A stretch of DNA of 64,000 nt. Source: a bacterium. Lineage in GTDB: Bacteria > UBA10199 > 2-02-FULL-44-16 > JAAZCA01. The stretch lies in contig JBAZOP010000003.1 of NCBI GenBank assembly GCA_041648665.1, forward strand, positions 62,001-126,000, given 5' to 3'. The translations under genes and the position numbers were made by a program. Below, one piece after another: positions 33,197 through 40,882 of this stretch. Under the pieces are notes generated by a model, which ran no database searches, was not told the DNA's origin, and saw only the letters and a program-made list of their open reading frames with translations. Every line of letters starts with the position of its first letter. Positions within the stretch are counted from its first letter, which is position 1.

Positions 33197-34333
33197 GGTC
33201 GGTACCCGGGAATCGAACCCGGATCTCGCGGCACCAGTTACGGTGTCGCGTGACAGCTTGCTCCTAGGCGCGTCAAACGCACCATGCCCGGCGGTCAGAT
33301 GCCCCGTCAGGCCTTTTGGCTATACCGATTTTGAGGTTGCTGGCGACAGGTTGACTATTGTCGCCAGAGAGCCCCTGCCCACGTCTTAGCGTGAGCGGCA
33401 GGAGCAGGAGCGGGATCTACTTCCCCCACCACGCTGGTATGCCCAGTCACGGGCGCGTGATGGTTTCGGAACCTGCCTGGAAGCCGTACGGTCAAAAGCC
33501 CCGGGCTATCATGCGGCAGGCTCGCGCAGCTTGGAGCAGCGCGACGATCCAAAATGTCATCCCCGTTGAATTCGATTCACGTTGCCGGTTCACCTCAGTA
33601 GCAGCGGTCCGATTTGGCATGCGTCCCCATGGACAGCCGCGGACTTGCTTGCCCCCCGTCAAAGACAAGGGGCTGAGTTTACCCGGTACGCGGGATAGTA
33701 GCTCTAGCCGGAACGGAATCTCTCCCGTGGCCCGCGGGTATCAGCCGCAGCGCCCTGCGCGTAGGACGGCTCAGGCGATCTGAGGGACGGAGCCCAGAGG
33801 CGCAGTCACGCCGCACGGTACGCCGTGCGGTTAGGCGAGCACCGCTTGTCCGTTCGCTTGTCGGTTCCGCTTGCTAGTCTTGCTTCAGGCGTTCACGGAT
33901 CCAGGAGTCCACGCGAGACCTTGAGCCTTACCGAGCCGCCAAAAGCGACCCCTATACGCGCCGGTCCGAACGGAAACCTGCCCGGTTCCCTGGTGAGGGG
34001 AGGACTTGCGCGCCCCAAATGCTGGCGCAGCAGCGGTCACATGGGCCGGGTAGACCCGTGGCAGCCATCCGCTCGACTAGCGCGCGTTGCCGCGTCGCAA
34101 TCGGGGCAGATGTTGCCCTATTGCTTGCAGGGTACGCCCCGCAAGGCTGGCGTGGTCCGGTCAAGGGCACCGGCTAGGCTCACCCCACAACAGGCAGGCT
34201 CGCCAGGGGAGCCGCCCCGCCAACCGGGGCCGCGCTCCACCCTGTTGTTGTCCTGCACCCCACCCCCTCCCCTCCTATACGTGGCGATAGTGTTTCGCTA
34301 TCAGCGCGTACAGGGGGTACATCGTGGCGATAG
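33197..34333 (-). ncRNA. Candidate large structured noncoding RNA
   Basis: No gene can be supported between 33161 and 34451: the open frames here have no ribosome site and no protein-like composition. Several strong helices are visible: CTGGCGACA/TGTCGCCAG (33340-33367), CCGCACGG-TACG-CCGTGCGG (33811-33830), and an 8-bp long-range pair 34187-34194 with 34241-34248. Orientation is inferred from the promoter at 34340-34367 and the minus-strand tRNA-like 3' end. Size, phage setting and tRNA proximity recall GOLLD and ROOL RNAs, but no sequence match to them is claimed. Confidence 0.45.
33198..33328 (-). tRNA. tRNA-like sequence, possibly tRNA-Gln(TTG), with enlarged loops
   Basis: A textbook T arm CCGGG-TTCGATT-CCCGG (33206-33222) is followed by GTACCGA, which pairs fully (one T-G) with TCGGTAT at 33322-33328. 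In between, GGTGC-GTTTGAC-GCGCC (33267-33283) is a good 5-bp/7-nt anticodon arm reading TTG, which is glutamine. The start (TCGGTATAGCC) also resembles tRNA-Gln. However, the D-arm side is about 19 nt too long and the variable region about 40 nt too long (it holds a CGCGACACC/GGTGCCGCG hairpin). CCA is not encoded. Confidence 0.35.
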
Positions 34334-34335
34334 TG
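34280..34335. repeat. 13-bp direct repeat near start of noncoding region
   Basis: CGTGGCGATAGTG occurs at 34280-34292 and again at 34323-34335. The copies lie at the presumed 5' end of the noncoding RNA, in a locally AT-richer stretch. Regulatory protein sites are one possibility. Confidence 0.45.
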
Positions 34336-34339
34336 CACT

Positions 34340-34367
34340 GGTATAGTGTATCGTATTGCAGCGTCAC
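34340..34367 (-). promoter_or_regulatory. Candidate promoter of the noncoding RNA
   Basis: Minus strand: GTGACG (34362-34367), a 16-nt spacer and TATACC (34340-34345), with the same spacing as the promoters at 28.2 and 31.9 kb. It would start transcription near 34333, leftward across the gene-free region. Confidence 0.4.
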
Positions 34368-34451
34368 GCGGTGTATTGTGAGGTGGTGTGATGTATCGCT
34401 GGAGCTTGCTGTCCAGCTTGGGAACGGAGCGCGCAGGGAGCGCGTGCGACG

Positions 34452-34904
34452 CTACCGCGTGCGGCGACGGTGCGAACGGCTACGGTTTGGCGTGGCCTTG
34501 CGCCGGGCGGCGAACCAGATGCCTGCTACGGCCAGCGCGACGGCTACCGCAACGTAGACCTTGCCGTACGGTTCGCAGCCGGAACCGTAAAGAGCGGGCA
34601 GGGCCAGCAGGGCGGGGCACTGCTTGCCGTGCGATGGCGCAGGTTGCGCGGGCTTCGGGGGCTGCACAGACCCCCACGGCACGCATCTGCTCAGCTTTGG
34701 ATCCCACCTCTGATCTGGTGCGAGGCAACCTCCCTTGCCGCCGTTCGCACCGCACGCGTCCATGAAGGCGTTCAGCGCAGAGCCCTTTGTCATGTCGAAG
34801 GGGATGCTCAGCGCCTGGGCCTGCTGCGCGCAGTCAACAGCCATCGTCGTGGCGGCATCCGCTGGAAGCGCGGCCATCTGCTTGTAGAAGTCTTCGTAGG
34901 TCAT
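34452..34904 (-). CDS. Hypothetical protein with C-terminal membrane span
   Basis: A 150-aa protein. A helical N-terminal domain, four dispersed Cys in the middle (some in a PRO-rich linker), a hydrophobic segment near residues 116-133 (VYVAVAVALAVAGIWF) and a highly basic tail. That layout fits an exported protein anchored at its C-terminus. No family is recognised. Confidence 0.62.
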   Translation of the reverse strand: MTYEDFYKQMAALPADAATTMAVDCAQQAQALSIPFDMTKGSALNAFMDACGANGGKGGCLAPDQRWDPKLSRCVPWGSVQPPKPAQPAPSHGKQCPALLALPALYGSGCEPYGKVYVAVAVALAVAGIWFAARRKATPNRSRSHRRRTR

Positions 34905-34945
34905 GCCCCATTATCCACGACCCCCCGGAATCTCCAAGCGCGCGG

Positions 34946-35395
34946 CTACCTCTTGCGTTTGACCGGCGCAGCCGTCTCGCGCTCCTGTCTCACGTCGCAC
35001 AGCAGTGCTTCCACCGTGCGCAGCTCGCGCGCAAGTGTCAGCTTGCGCACCTCCAGCCACTTCTCACCTTGAAGCAGCATGCGCTTCGCGGCCCCCAGCG
35101 GACCCCACCAGGAGAGCCCGGAGCGCTTTATCCTGTCCGCGCGCCGCTGCGCTGCCTCGAACGTTGGGAAGACGCCTACGAGCCGGAAGTGAGGGAAAGG
35201 TTGCCGCGCTTCGACGAGGACGGCGTAACGACTGCTCGCGGACCTTTTGGGCGGGACAAACACCGTCTTCTCCCGTAGGATGTTTCCGTCCCCGTCTATA
35301 GTGGTAACGCGGAGACGCCTTCCGGGCATCAGCTTACGATCTCTGACATTCAACAACGTCAGCGACGACATCGGATGAGGGTTGGGCTTCTTCAT
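34946..35395 (-). CDS. Hypothetical basic protein
   Basis: A 149-aa basic protein. Residues ~25-100 are beta-rich with FPTFEAAQRRADRI, a common strand-helix end of small alpha/beta domains; the C-terminal helix is Leu- and Arg-rich. It overlaps the upstream stop (ATGA). No family is recognised. Confidence 0.6.
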   Translation of the reverse strand: MKKPNPHPMSSLTLLNVRDRKLMPGRRLRVTTIDGDGNILREKTVFVPPKRSASSRYAVLVEARQPFPHFRLVGVFPTFEAAQRRADRIKRSGLSWWGPLGAAKRMLLQGEKWLEVRKLTLARELRTVEALLCDVRQERETAAPVKRKR

Positions 35396-35838
35396 CTCCC
35401 CTTCACCACATCCAGCGCAACCTTGTACAACTGCGCCAGCGCCATCGGTAGCCCAGGCTTATGGTCGCCACGCCCGCAGCACCTGCACCCGCCGTTCGTT
35501 GCCATGCCGTGCGGCGTGATGAACATGCAGCTGTTGTCCCCACAACCGGCACGAGCCGTGACCGCTGCGACGGCCTCCACCAAGCGCGCATCCTCTCCAC
35601 GAACAGGCGCGTCCTTCGCCAAAGTCGCGGCCAGCGTCCAACCCAAACGCCAAGCCGTTCCCTCTCTCCCTTCGTACGGCGTCGGATTCTTCTCAGTGCT
35701 CCGCAGGGCGATGTAGCTCAGCGCGCCCTCCAGGACGTAGTACACCCCGCTGAGCGGGCCGATCCCCGGCCTGTTCACCGCTTCGTTCACCTTGTGCAGG
35801 ATTTCCTCCTGCTCTGGTGTGTGTCTACCCACTGTCAT
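35392..35838 (-). CDS. Hypothetical protein
   Basis: A 148-aa protein from ATG 35838, which overlaps the end of the DUF433 gene. Mostly helical, with a Cys-rich stretch CGDNSCMFI ... GGCRCCGRGD near residues 105-130. No family is recognised. Confidence 0.58.
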   Translation of the reverse strand: MTVGRHTPEQEEILHKVNEAVNRPGIGPLSGVYYVLEGALSYIALRSTEKNPTPYEGREGTAWRLGWTLAATLAKDAPVRGEDARLVEAVAAVTARAGCGDNSCMFITPHGMATNGGCRCCGRGDHKPGLPMALAQLYKVALDVVKGR

Positions 35839-36526
35839 GAACTCCCTCCTTCTTCTCCGTATCCTGTACGGGGGCGGCAGCTCGGCGGTTGAAATCATCT
35901 GCCAGTGCCCGGAGCACTTCACGAACCGTTTCTCCGTCAAGATCCATATCGGCAGCCAACTCGTGCAACGTTCTTCCCTCGGCTAACTCGGCGAGCACCC
36001 GGGCCAGTGGAAAACGTGTTCCGCGAACTACGGGGAGGCCTCCGCGCATATTTGGGTCCACGTCGATGAACGCAGCAGGACCCCGCTCCTGCTTGGCCGC
36101 GGCGGGCGGCGAAGAAGAATCGGCAACCGCTCTCTGCCAAAGCCGTTCCGCCGTCTGCTGGTGCAGGTAGATGGCCGGCGGCTGCTCTGCACTGACCCCG
36201 TTGTCGCCCCTCTCGACGAGCCCCGTGTACGTGACCCGAAGAACCAACGGTCCCTCCGCACCCATCACCCAGAGACAGCACACCTTCTCGAACCGAAGCT
36301 CCGGATTGGCTGGCCACCCTTCCTTCAGATGTCTGAGGGACGCGCGCGGCCAACACGCCTTGACGAACTCCCACAGGGGCTCGTTTGGGCGCACGACGAA
36401 GGTCAGCGCTCTGCCCTCGTTCACCCAGGGCAGCGGGTCTTTCTCGTGCTGCTCACGCGACCACGTCTGCTGCTCGTTGAAGTTCTTGTTCGCCTCGTCT
36501 ACCAGAAAGTCCATCAATGTAGTCAC
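35825..36526 (-). CDS. DUF433-domain (VapB-type antitoxin-like) protein with N-terminal extension
   Basis: A 233-aa protein starting at GTG 36526 with GGAGGCAGAT upstream. The last ~70 residues match DUF433: IDVDPNMRGGLPVVRGTRFP (about 155-174), then VLAELAEGRTLHELA and a terminal helix. In bacteria these small domains act as DNA-binding antitoxins beside PIN-like toxins. No toxin is adjacent here, and the ~150-residue N-terminal part (Trp/Cys-containing, unknown) is an unusual fusion. Confidence 0.75.
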   Translation of the reverse strand: MTTLMDFLVDEANKNFNEQQTWSREQHEKDPLPWVNEGRALTFVVRPNEPLWEFVKACWPRASLRHLKEGWPANPELRFEKVCCLWVMGAEGPLVLRVTYTGLVERGDNGVSAEQPPAIYLHQQTAERLWQRAVADSSSPPAAAKQERGPAAFIDVDPNMRGGLPVVRGTRFPLARVLAELAEGRTLHELAADMDLDGETVREVLRALADDFNRRAAAPVQDTEKKEGVHDSG

Positions 36527-36550
36527 ATCTGCCTCCGGGTTGCCGTAACA

Positions 36551-37480
36551 CTAGATCATGTCGTCGCTCGGCAGGCCCCCAAGCCAGTCAGGCAGCTTGC
36601 AGGCATGGGCAACGCAGTAATCGTACGTGAGATCGCGCTGGATCTGCGTCGGTGCCTTGTCCCCGCAGAACACGAACTGTGCGTTGTCCAGCAGCATGCT
36701 CGTGCAGAATTTCAGCCAGCCATCCGCCGCAAGCCCATCTTCCGTGCTCCCCAGAGCCCCGGCCAGGGCGATGTGCTCGTGATAGCGGCAGCGGTAGAAT
36801 TTTCCCTCCGGGGAGAGCCAGCCCGTGTCCGAAGTCACCGCGTTCTCTGCGGGCGGGAGGGGGAAGCTAGGGGGATCGTCTTCTTTCTCGACCGGCTCTG
36901 CGGGCAACTCCGCCGCAGACGCGCCTTTCGGCCCTTGTGCAGGACTGCCGCTCCGCGCGTCGAAAGGCGGCGGGCACTGTTGCCAGTAGGGCAGCGTATC
37001 GTAGTCGTAGGGCTCCTTGATTATCGGATGGTGCACTAAGGAGCCTCCGCTCCCCGCTTTTCTTTGTGGGATCTTGCGCTTCCCTGTAGGGCTTGCGACG
37101 TACTCCACGTCTCCGATCAGAAGCTGAATCAGGTCTGCTTCGCCGTCTCTCGCCTTGTCCCGCTCCTTCATGAGTCTGGCGAGCACCGCGGAGAGCTTGG
37201 GCAGCGGCTGCCCGTGCACGGTGGTCGTCGCATCGTCGGGCACCATCTCGATGCTGTTTTCGCGGCTGTCCCCAACGAGCTTCGCTTTGCCTTCAAGGAT
37301 CTCGATGGCCTGCGCCAACGTGATCCCCTGGAGCCCGTCCATGAGCGTGCGGAGCGCGTGATCGGGGCGATCCTCTTCGGCCCACAGATTTCGGACATGC
37401 TGCGTGAGCCATTCCCCGTCGATGGAAAAGCACAGCGTGTATGTCTCAGCTCGTGCTGCGTTATCGCTCTTGCCTCCCAC
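36551..37480 (-). CDS. Hypothetical protein
   Basis: A 309-aa protein starting at GTG 37480 after a GGAGGGGG site. Helical N-terminal third, a Pro/Ala-rich linker near residues 175-215, then a C-terminal domain with DTGWLSPEGKFYRCRYHEH and three more Cys. The linker implies two separate domains. No family is recognised. Confidence 0.6.
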   Translation of the reverse strand: MGGKSDNAARAETYTLCFSIDGEWLTQHVRNLWAEEDRPDHALRTLMDGLQGITLAQAIEILEGKAKLVGDSRENSIEMVPDDATTTVHGQPLPKLSAVLARLMKERDKARDGEADLIQLLIGDVEYVASPTGKRKIPQRKAGSGGSLVHHPIIKEPYDYDTLPYWQQCPPPFDARSGSPAQGPKGASAAELPAEPVEKEDDPPSFPLPPAENAVTSDTGWLSPEGKFYRCRYHEHIALAGALGSTEDGLAADGWLKFCTSMLLDNAQFVFCGDKAPTQIQRDLTYDYCVAHACKLPDWLGGLPSDDMI

Positions 37481-37494
37481 AACTGCCCCCTCCT

Positions 37495-37812
37495 CTACCA
37501 GAACATCGCCCGCACGAGATACACGATCCCGCCCAGCAGCCCCGTAGCGACGAACAGGCAGACGGCTGCCAGAATGCCGAGACTTCTCCTGGTCACGCGC
37601 CGATCAAGCTCGGGGTCCATCCCCTCGAACACCCTATCGAAGAGCCTGATCGCGAGCATCGGCTCGTTCCGCATCGCACGGAACATCGTGTCGCGCAGGA
37701 CTTCCTTGTTGACCAGAATGCCGCGCCGGTCCACCCACGACTCCAACGCCACGATGTTGCCCGCGCGCACCAGGGCTCGTCCCTCTTCCAGCTCTGCTTC
37801 GGTCAGCTTCAT
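37495..37812 (-). CDS. Small membrane protein
   Basis: A 105-aa protein: a charged helical N-terminal region, then a hydrophobic segment at residues ~78-101 (LGILAAVCLFVATGLLGGIVYL). Likely a tail-anchored membrane protein. ATGA overlap with the gene upstream. Confidence 0.6.
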   Translation of the reverse strand: MKLTEAELEEGRALVRAGNIVALESWVDRRGILVNKEVLRDTMFRAMRNEPMLAIRLFDRVFEGMDPELDRRVTRRSLGILAAVCLFVATGLLGGIVYLVRAMFW

Positions 37813-38000
37813 GGCTCTCCCTCTCCCTGCATCCCATGCACTTGCACCACGTCCACGATCTCGACGGACATGAAGCACCTCTGCATCTCTTCGCTGTTGT
37901 CCAAAGCGTTCTGCACGCACTCCTGCACGAAGCTCAACGTGCTCTCCGTCATCCTGGGCACCCGAATGTTCACGGTCACTTCCACGAGAGGATCGCTCAC
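37809..38000 (-). CDS. Small hypothetical protein
   Basis: A 63-aa protein starting at GTG 38000, which overlaps the upstream stop as GTGA. Pattern strand-helix-strand with acidic residues. No family is recognised. Confidence 0.55.
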   Translation of the reverse strand: MSDPLVEVTVNIRVPRMTESTLSFVQECVQNALDNSEEMQRCFMSVEIVDVVQVHGMQGEGEP

Positions 38001-38296
38001 TTCTTCACCGCCCCGCTCGTAGCCTTGTCTGCCAGACGGATCGCCTTGTCCAACAACCGGAGGGCATCGTCGCGTTCCTTCCTGAGCACATCGACCATTT
38101 TCTCGTGGATGTCGTTGAGCGCAACGACGCGGGCCTGCTCTGTGGCAAGCTGGGCGCGAAGTGCGTCGATCCGCTCTTGGTCCAACTCTCTCACCAAACA
38201 CACGGAGCAGCGTCCTCCGTTCGGCTGATCCATCCTATGTAGGGTCGCGACGGTGTGCCCGCAGCCGTGGCAGAAGTATTGCGCCTGGGTGATCAT
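37997..38296 (-). CDS. Zinc-knuckle coiled-coil protein, probably leaderless
   Basis: A 99-aa protein. CHGCGH and CSVC near the N-terminus can form a zinc ribbon; residues ~45-95 form a long charged helix likely to be a coiled coil. The ATG (38296) lies only 6 nt after a TATGCT box, with no ribosome site. Confidence 0.62.
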   Translation of the reverse strand: MITQAQYFCHGCGHTVATLHRMDQPNGGRCSVCLVRELDQERIDALRAQLATEQARVVALNDIHEKMVDVLRKERDDALRLLDKAIRLADKATSGAVKK

Positions 38297-38302
38297 GCGC
38301 CC

Positions 38303-38332
38303 AGCATAACCACGCGAGCGCCCCGCCGTCAA
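38303..38332 (-). promoter_or_regulatory. Leftward promoter, leaderless type
   Basis: Minus strand: TTGACG (38327-38332), 18-nt spacer ending TGGT, TATGCT (38303-38308), then GGGCGC and the ATG at 38296. Confidence 0.55.
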
Positions 38333-38350
38333 TACGAACGTGTAAAAGAA

Positions 38351-38491
38351 TCAGGATCTCTTCGCCGCCCGCCACGCAGCGAATGCGGCGAGGCCAGCCA
38401 GCGCTGCGATCAGCATCTCATCCCACCAAACAGCCAGGAAGACCAGCGCGGCATCACCGCCACGGTTGCGCGCGAGCTTGCGTTGCCTCAC
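38351..38491 (-). CDS. 46-aa membrane protein
   Basis: A short gene from GTG 38491 that overlaps the upstream stop as GTGA. A basic N-terminus (VRQRKLARNR) precedes a hydrophobic stretch (LVFLAVWWDEMLIAALAGLA) and a basic tail. The charge pattern would suit a holin-like or small accessory membrane protein, but it is too short to assign. Confidence 0.5.
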   Translation of the reverse strand: MRQRKLARNRGGDAALVFLAVWWDEMLIAALAGLAAFAAWRAAKRS

Positions 38492-38724
38492 CACGCCGTT
38501 TTCTCCCAGTCCTCACGCGGCTTCTCGGGCGCTCCCGTGAACAGCACCGACACGAGAAATCCAGCCACCAAGATCCCGCCCACAACGAGCAGGGCGACCG
38601 GCATGTCGCCGAAGTCGGGCCTGACGGGAACGAGGTCGCCCATCCACCCAGCGGTTGCGCGCGAAGGGAGAGGTCCACCCTTGCCGCACGGGCAGGGCTG
38701 CTTGTAGGGAGGAAGCTGGCTCAT
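38488..38724 (-). CDS. Small membrane protein
   Basis: A 78-aa protein with a CPCG knuckle-like start, then a hydrophobic segment at residues ~43-61 (VALLVVGGILVAGFLVSVL) and a charged tail. Coupled to the 46-aa membrane protein that follows. Confidence 0.55.
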   Translation of the reverse strand: MSQLPPYKQPCPCGKGGPLPSRATAGWMGDLVPVRPDFGDMPVALLVVGGILVAGFLVSVLFTGAPEKPREDWEKTAW

Positions 38725-38732
38725 GATCGCTC

Positions 38733-39053
38733 CTACAGGTCTTGCCAGTAGATTTTGCCAACATCGTCGGCATAAATCTCACGCAGAGCCACTTCCTCCT
38801 GCTCCATTTTTGTCACGACGATGAGGTGGGTGACAGGGATGAGATACGTGAGAATGCCGATTGCTGCATCCTGGGCCTCGTTGAAGCTGCTGAACTTCTT
38901 GGACTCCCAGCCGGTTTCCTTCATGGTTCTCTCGTTGATCGCAACGAGCCAACACGACCCGGTCCCGGGGAAGTCGTAGGTGGGTGCCCGGTGAGCCCAC
39001 TTCCATCCTGAAGGCAGGCTGGCGACGTTTCTTCGGGCGGCTCCATGTCTCAT
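38733..39053 (-). CDS. Hypothetical protein
   Basis: A 106-aa protein with a basic start and an alpha/beta remainder (FSSFNEAQDAAIGILTYLI). An internal ATG could be the true start. No family is recognised. Confidence 0.5.
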   Translation of the reverse strand: MRHGAARRNVASLPSGWKWAHRAPTYDFPGTGSCWLVAINERTMKETGWESKKFSSFNEAQDAAIGILTYLIPVTHLIVVTKMEQEEVALREIYADDVGKIYWQDL

Positions 39054-39087
39054 GGATCCGGATCCTACATCCAGATCCCGGGTTCTG

Positions 39088-39414
39088 TCACGGATCTCGA
39101 TGCCCGCAGTACCGACAGCGCATCTTCGCGGCGTAGGTGACCGCTGAGTAGAACCGGGTGCGGTACAGGCCCTTCTTCCCGCACTTCGGGCACACCTCGA
39201 ACCGCTCGCCCTTCTTCACCCGCACGCAGTCGGTGACGATCGGTCGTGCATCTCCACGATCGCATCGTGAGCAGTGGGCGACCTCCCCTACAACGGGTCT
39301 TCGAGCCATCAGGTGTCCGACCTCGTGTCCGCACTCCAGCACCAGCCTACCGAGCCCGACCTTGCGCCCGTGGTTGTACACGCGGTTCTTCCTTGCAACG
39401 ATCTTGCGCAGCAT
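39088..39414 (-). CDS. Zinc-ribbon protein
   Basis: A 108-aa basic protein with several CxxC pairs: CSRCD, CPKCG and CRYCG. Probably one or two zinc ribbons that bind nucleic acid. ATG 39414 is chosen because it follows the previous stop by a few bases; a GTG 6 nt earlier is possible. Confidence 0.62.
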   Translation of the reverse strand: MLRKIVARKNRVYNHGRKVGLGRLVLECGHEVGHLMARRPVVGEVAHCSRCDRGDARPIVTDCVRVKKGERFEVCPKCGKKGLYRTRFYSAVTYAAKMRCRYCGHRDP

Positions 39415-39422
39415 CGGCACCT

Positions 39423-39668
39423 TCAGGAAGGGAGGGTGAACTTCCCCATGGACTTGAAGTCTCCATTGGTCTGGATCACGCCCATCAGCACGTCCCCGTG
39501 CCCCTGGTGCTCGGAGACAAAGGCCGCGAGCTGGTCGCACTCCTGCATCGTGTCCGGGATCAACATCACGTTGCAGATCGTGCAGAGCATGGCCGCGTCC
39601 TTCTCCTCATCGTCCAGTCCGTCGTCTTCGGCGGGACCAGGGCACTCCTGAACGTCAGCGGTCTTCAT
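39423..39668 (-). CDS. Small acidic protein
   Basis: An 81-aa protein from ATG 39668. Strongly acidic (ECPGPAEDDGLDDEEKD), with a CTICNVM knuckle. Earlier in-frame starts would run through the divergent promoter region and are disfavoured. Confidence 0.52.
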   Translation of the reverse strand: MKTADVQECPGPAEDDGLDDEEKDAAMLCTICNVMLIPDTMQECDQLAAFVSEHQGHGDVLMGVIQTNGDFKSMGKFTLPS

Positions 39669-39708
39669 TTTACTCGGCTCTGGTGCCGCCCTCGGGCATG
39701 GAATCACA

Positions 39709-39737
39709 ACGGTATCAGGCCGCTTGGCGCATCGCAA
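39709..39737 (-). promoter_or_regulatory. Candidate leftward promoter
   Basis: Minus strand: TTGCGA (39732-39737), 17-nt spacer, TACCGT (39709-39714), about 40 nt before the ATG at 39668. The same gap holds a hairpin, CGCCC-CA-CCGGA/TCCGG-CA-GGGCG, of unknown role. Confidence 0.35.
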
Positions 39738-39859
39738 GGGGAAGGGCGAACCACAAAAGACGAACGCCCCACCGGACCATCCGGCAGGGCGCACGCCTTT
39801 CGCGTAACTCAGCTCGGCCAAGATGCCCACTGCGCTACCCGATGTCAACGGCCACGGTG

Positions 39860-39865
39860 TAGAAT
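39860..39865 (+). promoter_or_regulatory. -10-like box of a leaderless promoter
   Basis: TAGAAT followed by GCTCCC and the ATG at 39872. No good -35 box is visible at 16-18 nt. Included because the 6-nt gap repeats that at 6211 and 38296. Confidence 0.35.
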
Positions 39866-39871
39866 GCTCCC

Positions 39872-40618
39872 ATGCGCAACGGGACCGGCTGCATCCACGA
39901 CCCGCCCACCGTCCGCGGCTCGCACTCGAAAGAGCAGGTGTTCGGGACAGCCCTGCTCAACGAGCCCCCGGACATCCTGGACCTGACCCTCCTGATCGAC
40001 AGCATCCGGCAGCAGAACCGGCAGCCTACTTGCGTTGGCTTCGGCACAGGTCAAGCCATCCAGGTGGTGGCCAAGCAGAACGGATGCCCGCACATCGCCG
40101 TGCCCTCCGCTCGGCACCTGTTTGCCCAAGCCTGCGGCATCGCTCACGACCCGGGGCTGGACGGCACGACCATCGGGGCCTGCATCGAGGGAGCGCAGCT
40201 GGGCGGCATCATCGACGAGAATCTCCTGCCGTACGACCCGGCGAAGGTCTACGACGAGATCGACCTGGACGTGCTCCAGATGGGGCTCGTGCGCATCGGC
40301 CTGAAGGCGCACCGGCTCATCGAGTTCGGCGAAGACGTGGACAGGGCTGTGAAGCTCGCCGTAGCGTCAGGCAAGGGCGTCGTGGGCGGCATCGACGTGG
40401 ACGATCTGTTCTTGGAGTGGCCCGCGGGAGAGGTCTACCCGGGCATCACGGGCGAGTACGCGGGCGGGCACGCCATGAACTTGCTCGATTTTCCGCTGGG
40501 ACTGCCCCGCTGGGTTGGCAGCTACGGCGCGAATTGGGCAGAGGGCGGGCTCATCACAACGGCGTGGGATGTCGTGAGGAAGGCGAGGTCGCTGTGGATC
40601 ATCGACTACGTGCCGTAG
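39872..40618 (+). CDS. Papain-like (C1 family-like) cysteine protease
   Basis: A 248-aa protein. Gln48 (QNRQPTC) and Cys54 (TCVGFGTGQA) sit six residues apart as in papain Gln19/Cys25. YAGGHAMNLLDF supplies the catalytic His200, and WVGSYGANWAEGGLI (214-228) aligns with the NSWG-x-x-WG-x-x-G element. At the catalytic Asn position this reads Gly (VGSYG against NSWG), so activity is uncertain. No signal peptide is seen. Phage C1-like proteases could process virion or host proteins. It stands at the head of a two-gene rightward unit. Confidence 0.75.
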   Translation: MRNGTGCIHDPPTVRGSHSKEQVFGTALLNEPPDILDLTLLIDSIRQQNRQPTCVGFGTGQAIQVVAKQNGCPHIAVPSARHLFAQACGIAHDPGLDGTTIGACIEGAQLGGIIDENLLPYDPAKVYDEIDLDVLQMGLVRIGLKAHRLIEFGEDVDRAVKLAVASGKGVVGGIDVDDLFLEWPAGEVYPGITGEYAGGHAMNLLDFPLGLPRWVGSYGANWAEGGLITTAWDVVRKARSLWIIDYVP

Positions 40619-40881
40619 CGGCACTTCTGCTGCTCACCGATTGCGGCACCTGCGAGCCGCCGCCGCCGAAGCCCCCGGGCGAGCCCAGTGTGCAAGCGGC
40701 ATGCGACACGTTGTGTCGCTTCAAGTGCCCGGAGTGCACACCGAAGGCCATGTCGTGTCAGGATTCGCTCAGTAGGCTCCTGGAAGTCGGCACGGTCACG
40801 CCAGAGAGGCTGTCGTGCATCTCGGGAGCGGACGGGGTTGAGCAGCTTGCGACGTGCAAGGTGAAGTGCGCCGGGCAGTGA
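40594..40881 (+). CDS. Cys-rich exported protein, possible lipoprotein
   Basis: A 95-aa protein from GTG 40594, which overlaps the protease gene by 25 nt. Basic start then a hydrophobic AVAALLLLTDC, close to a lipobox although Asp before Cys is unusual. The mature part is Pro-rich and then has C-x3-C pairs (ACDTLCRFKC, CKVKC), as in the protein at 3-500. Confidence 0.55.
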   Translation: MDHRLRAVAALLLLTDCGTCEPPPPKPPGEPSVQAACDTLCRFKCPECTPKAMSCQDSLSRLLEVGTVTPERLSCISGADGVEQLATCKVKCAGQ

Positions 40882-40882
40882 T

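Noticed and set aside
33513..33595. A second tRNA-like sequence (D-arm-like GCGCAGCTTGGAGCAGCGC, plus strand)
   Set aside because: Anticodon loop is one base short, the T stem does not pair and the acceptor has a mismatch; kept only as part of the structured region.
33197..34333. tmRNA or RNase P RNA
   Set aside because: None of the conserved tmRNA ends or RNase P core sequences could be found by eye on either strand.
33358..34346. Open frames of 140-173 codons inside the gene-free region
   Set aside because: No ribosome site, composition unlike the neighbouring proteins, and they cross strong helices.
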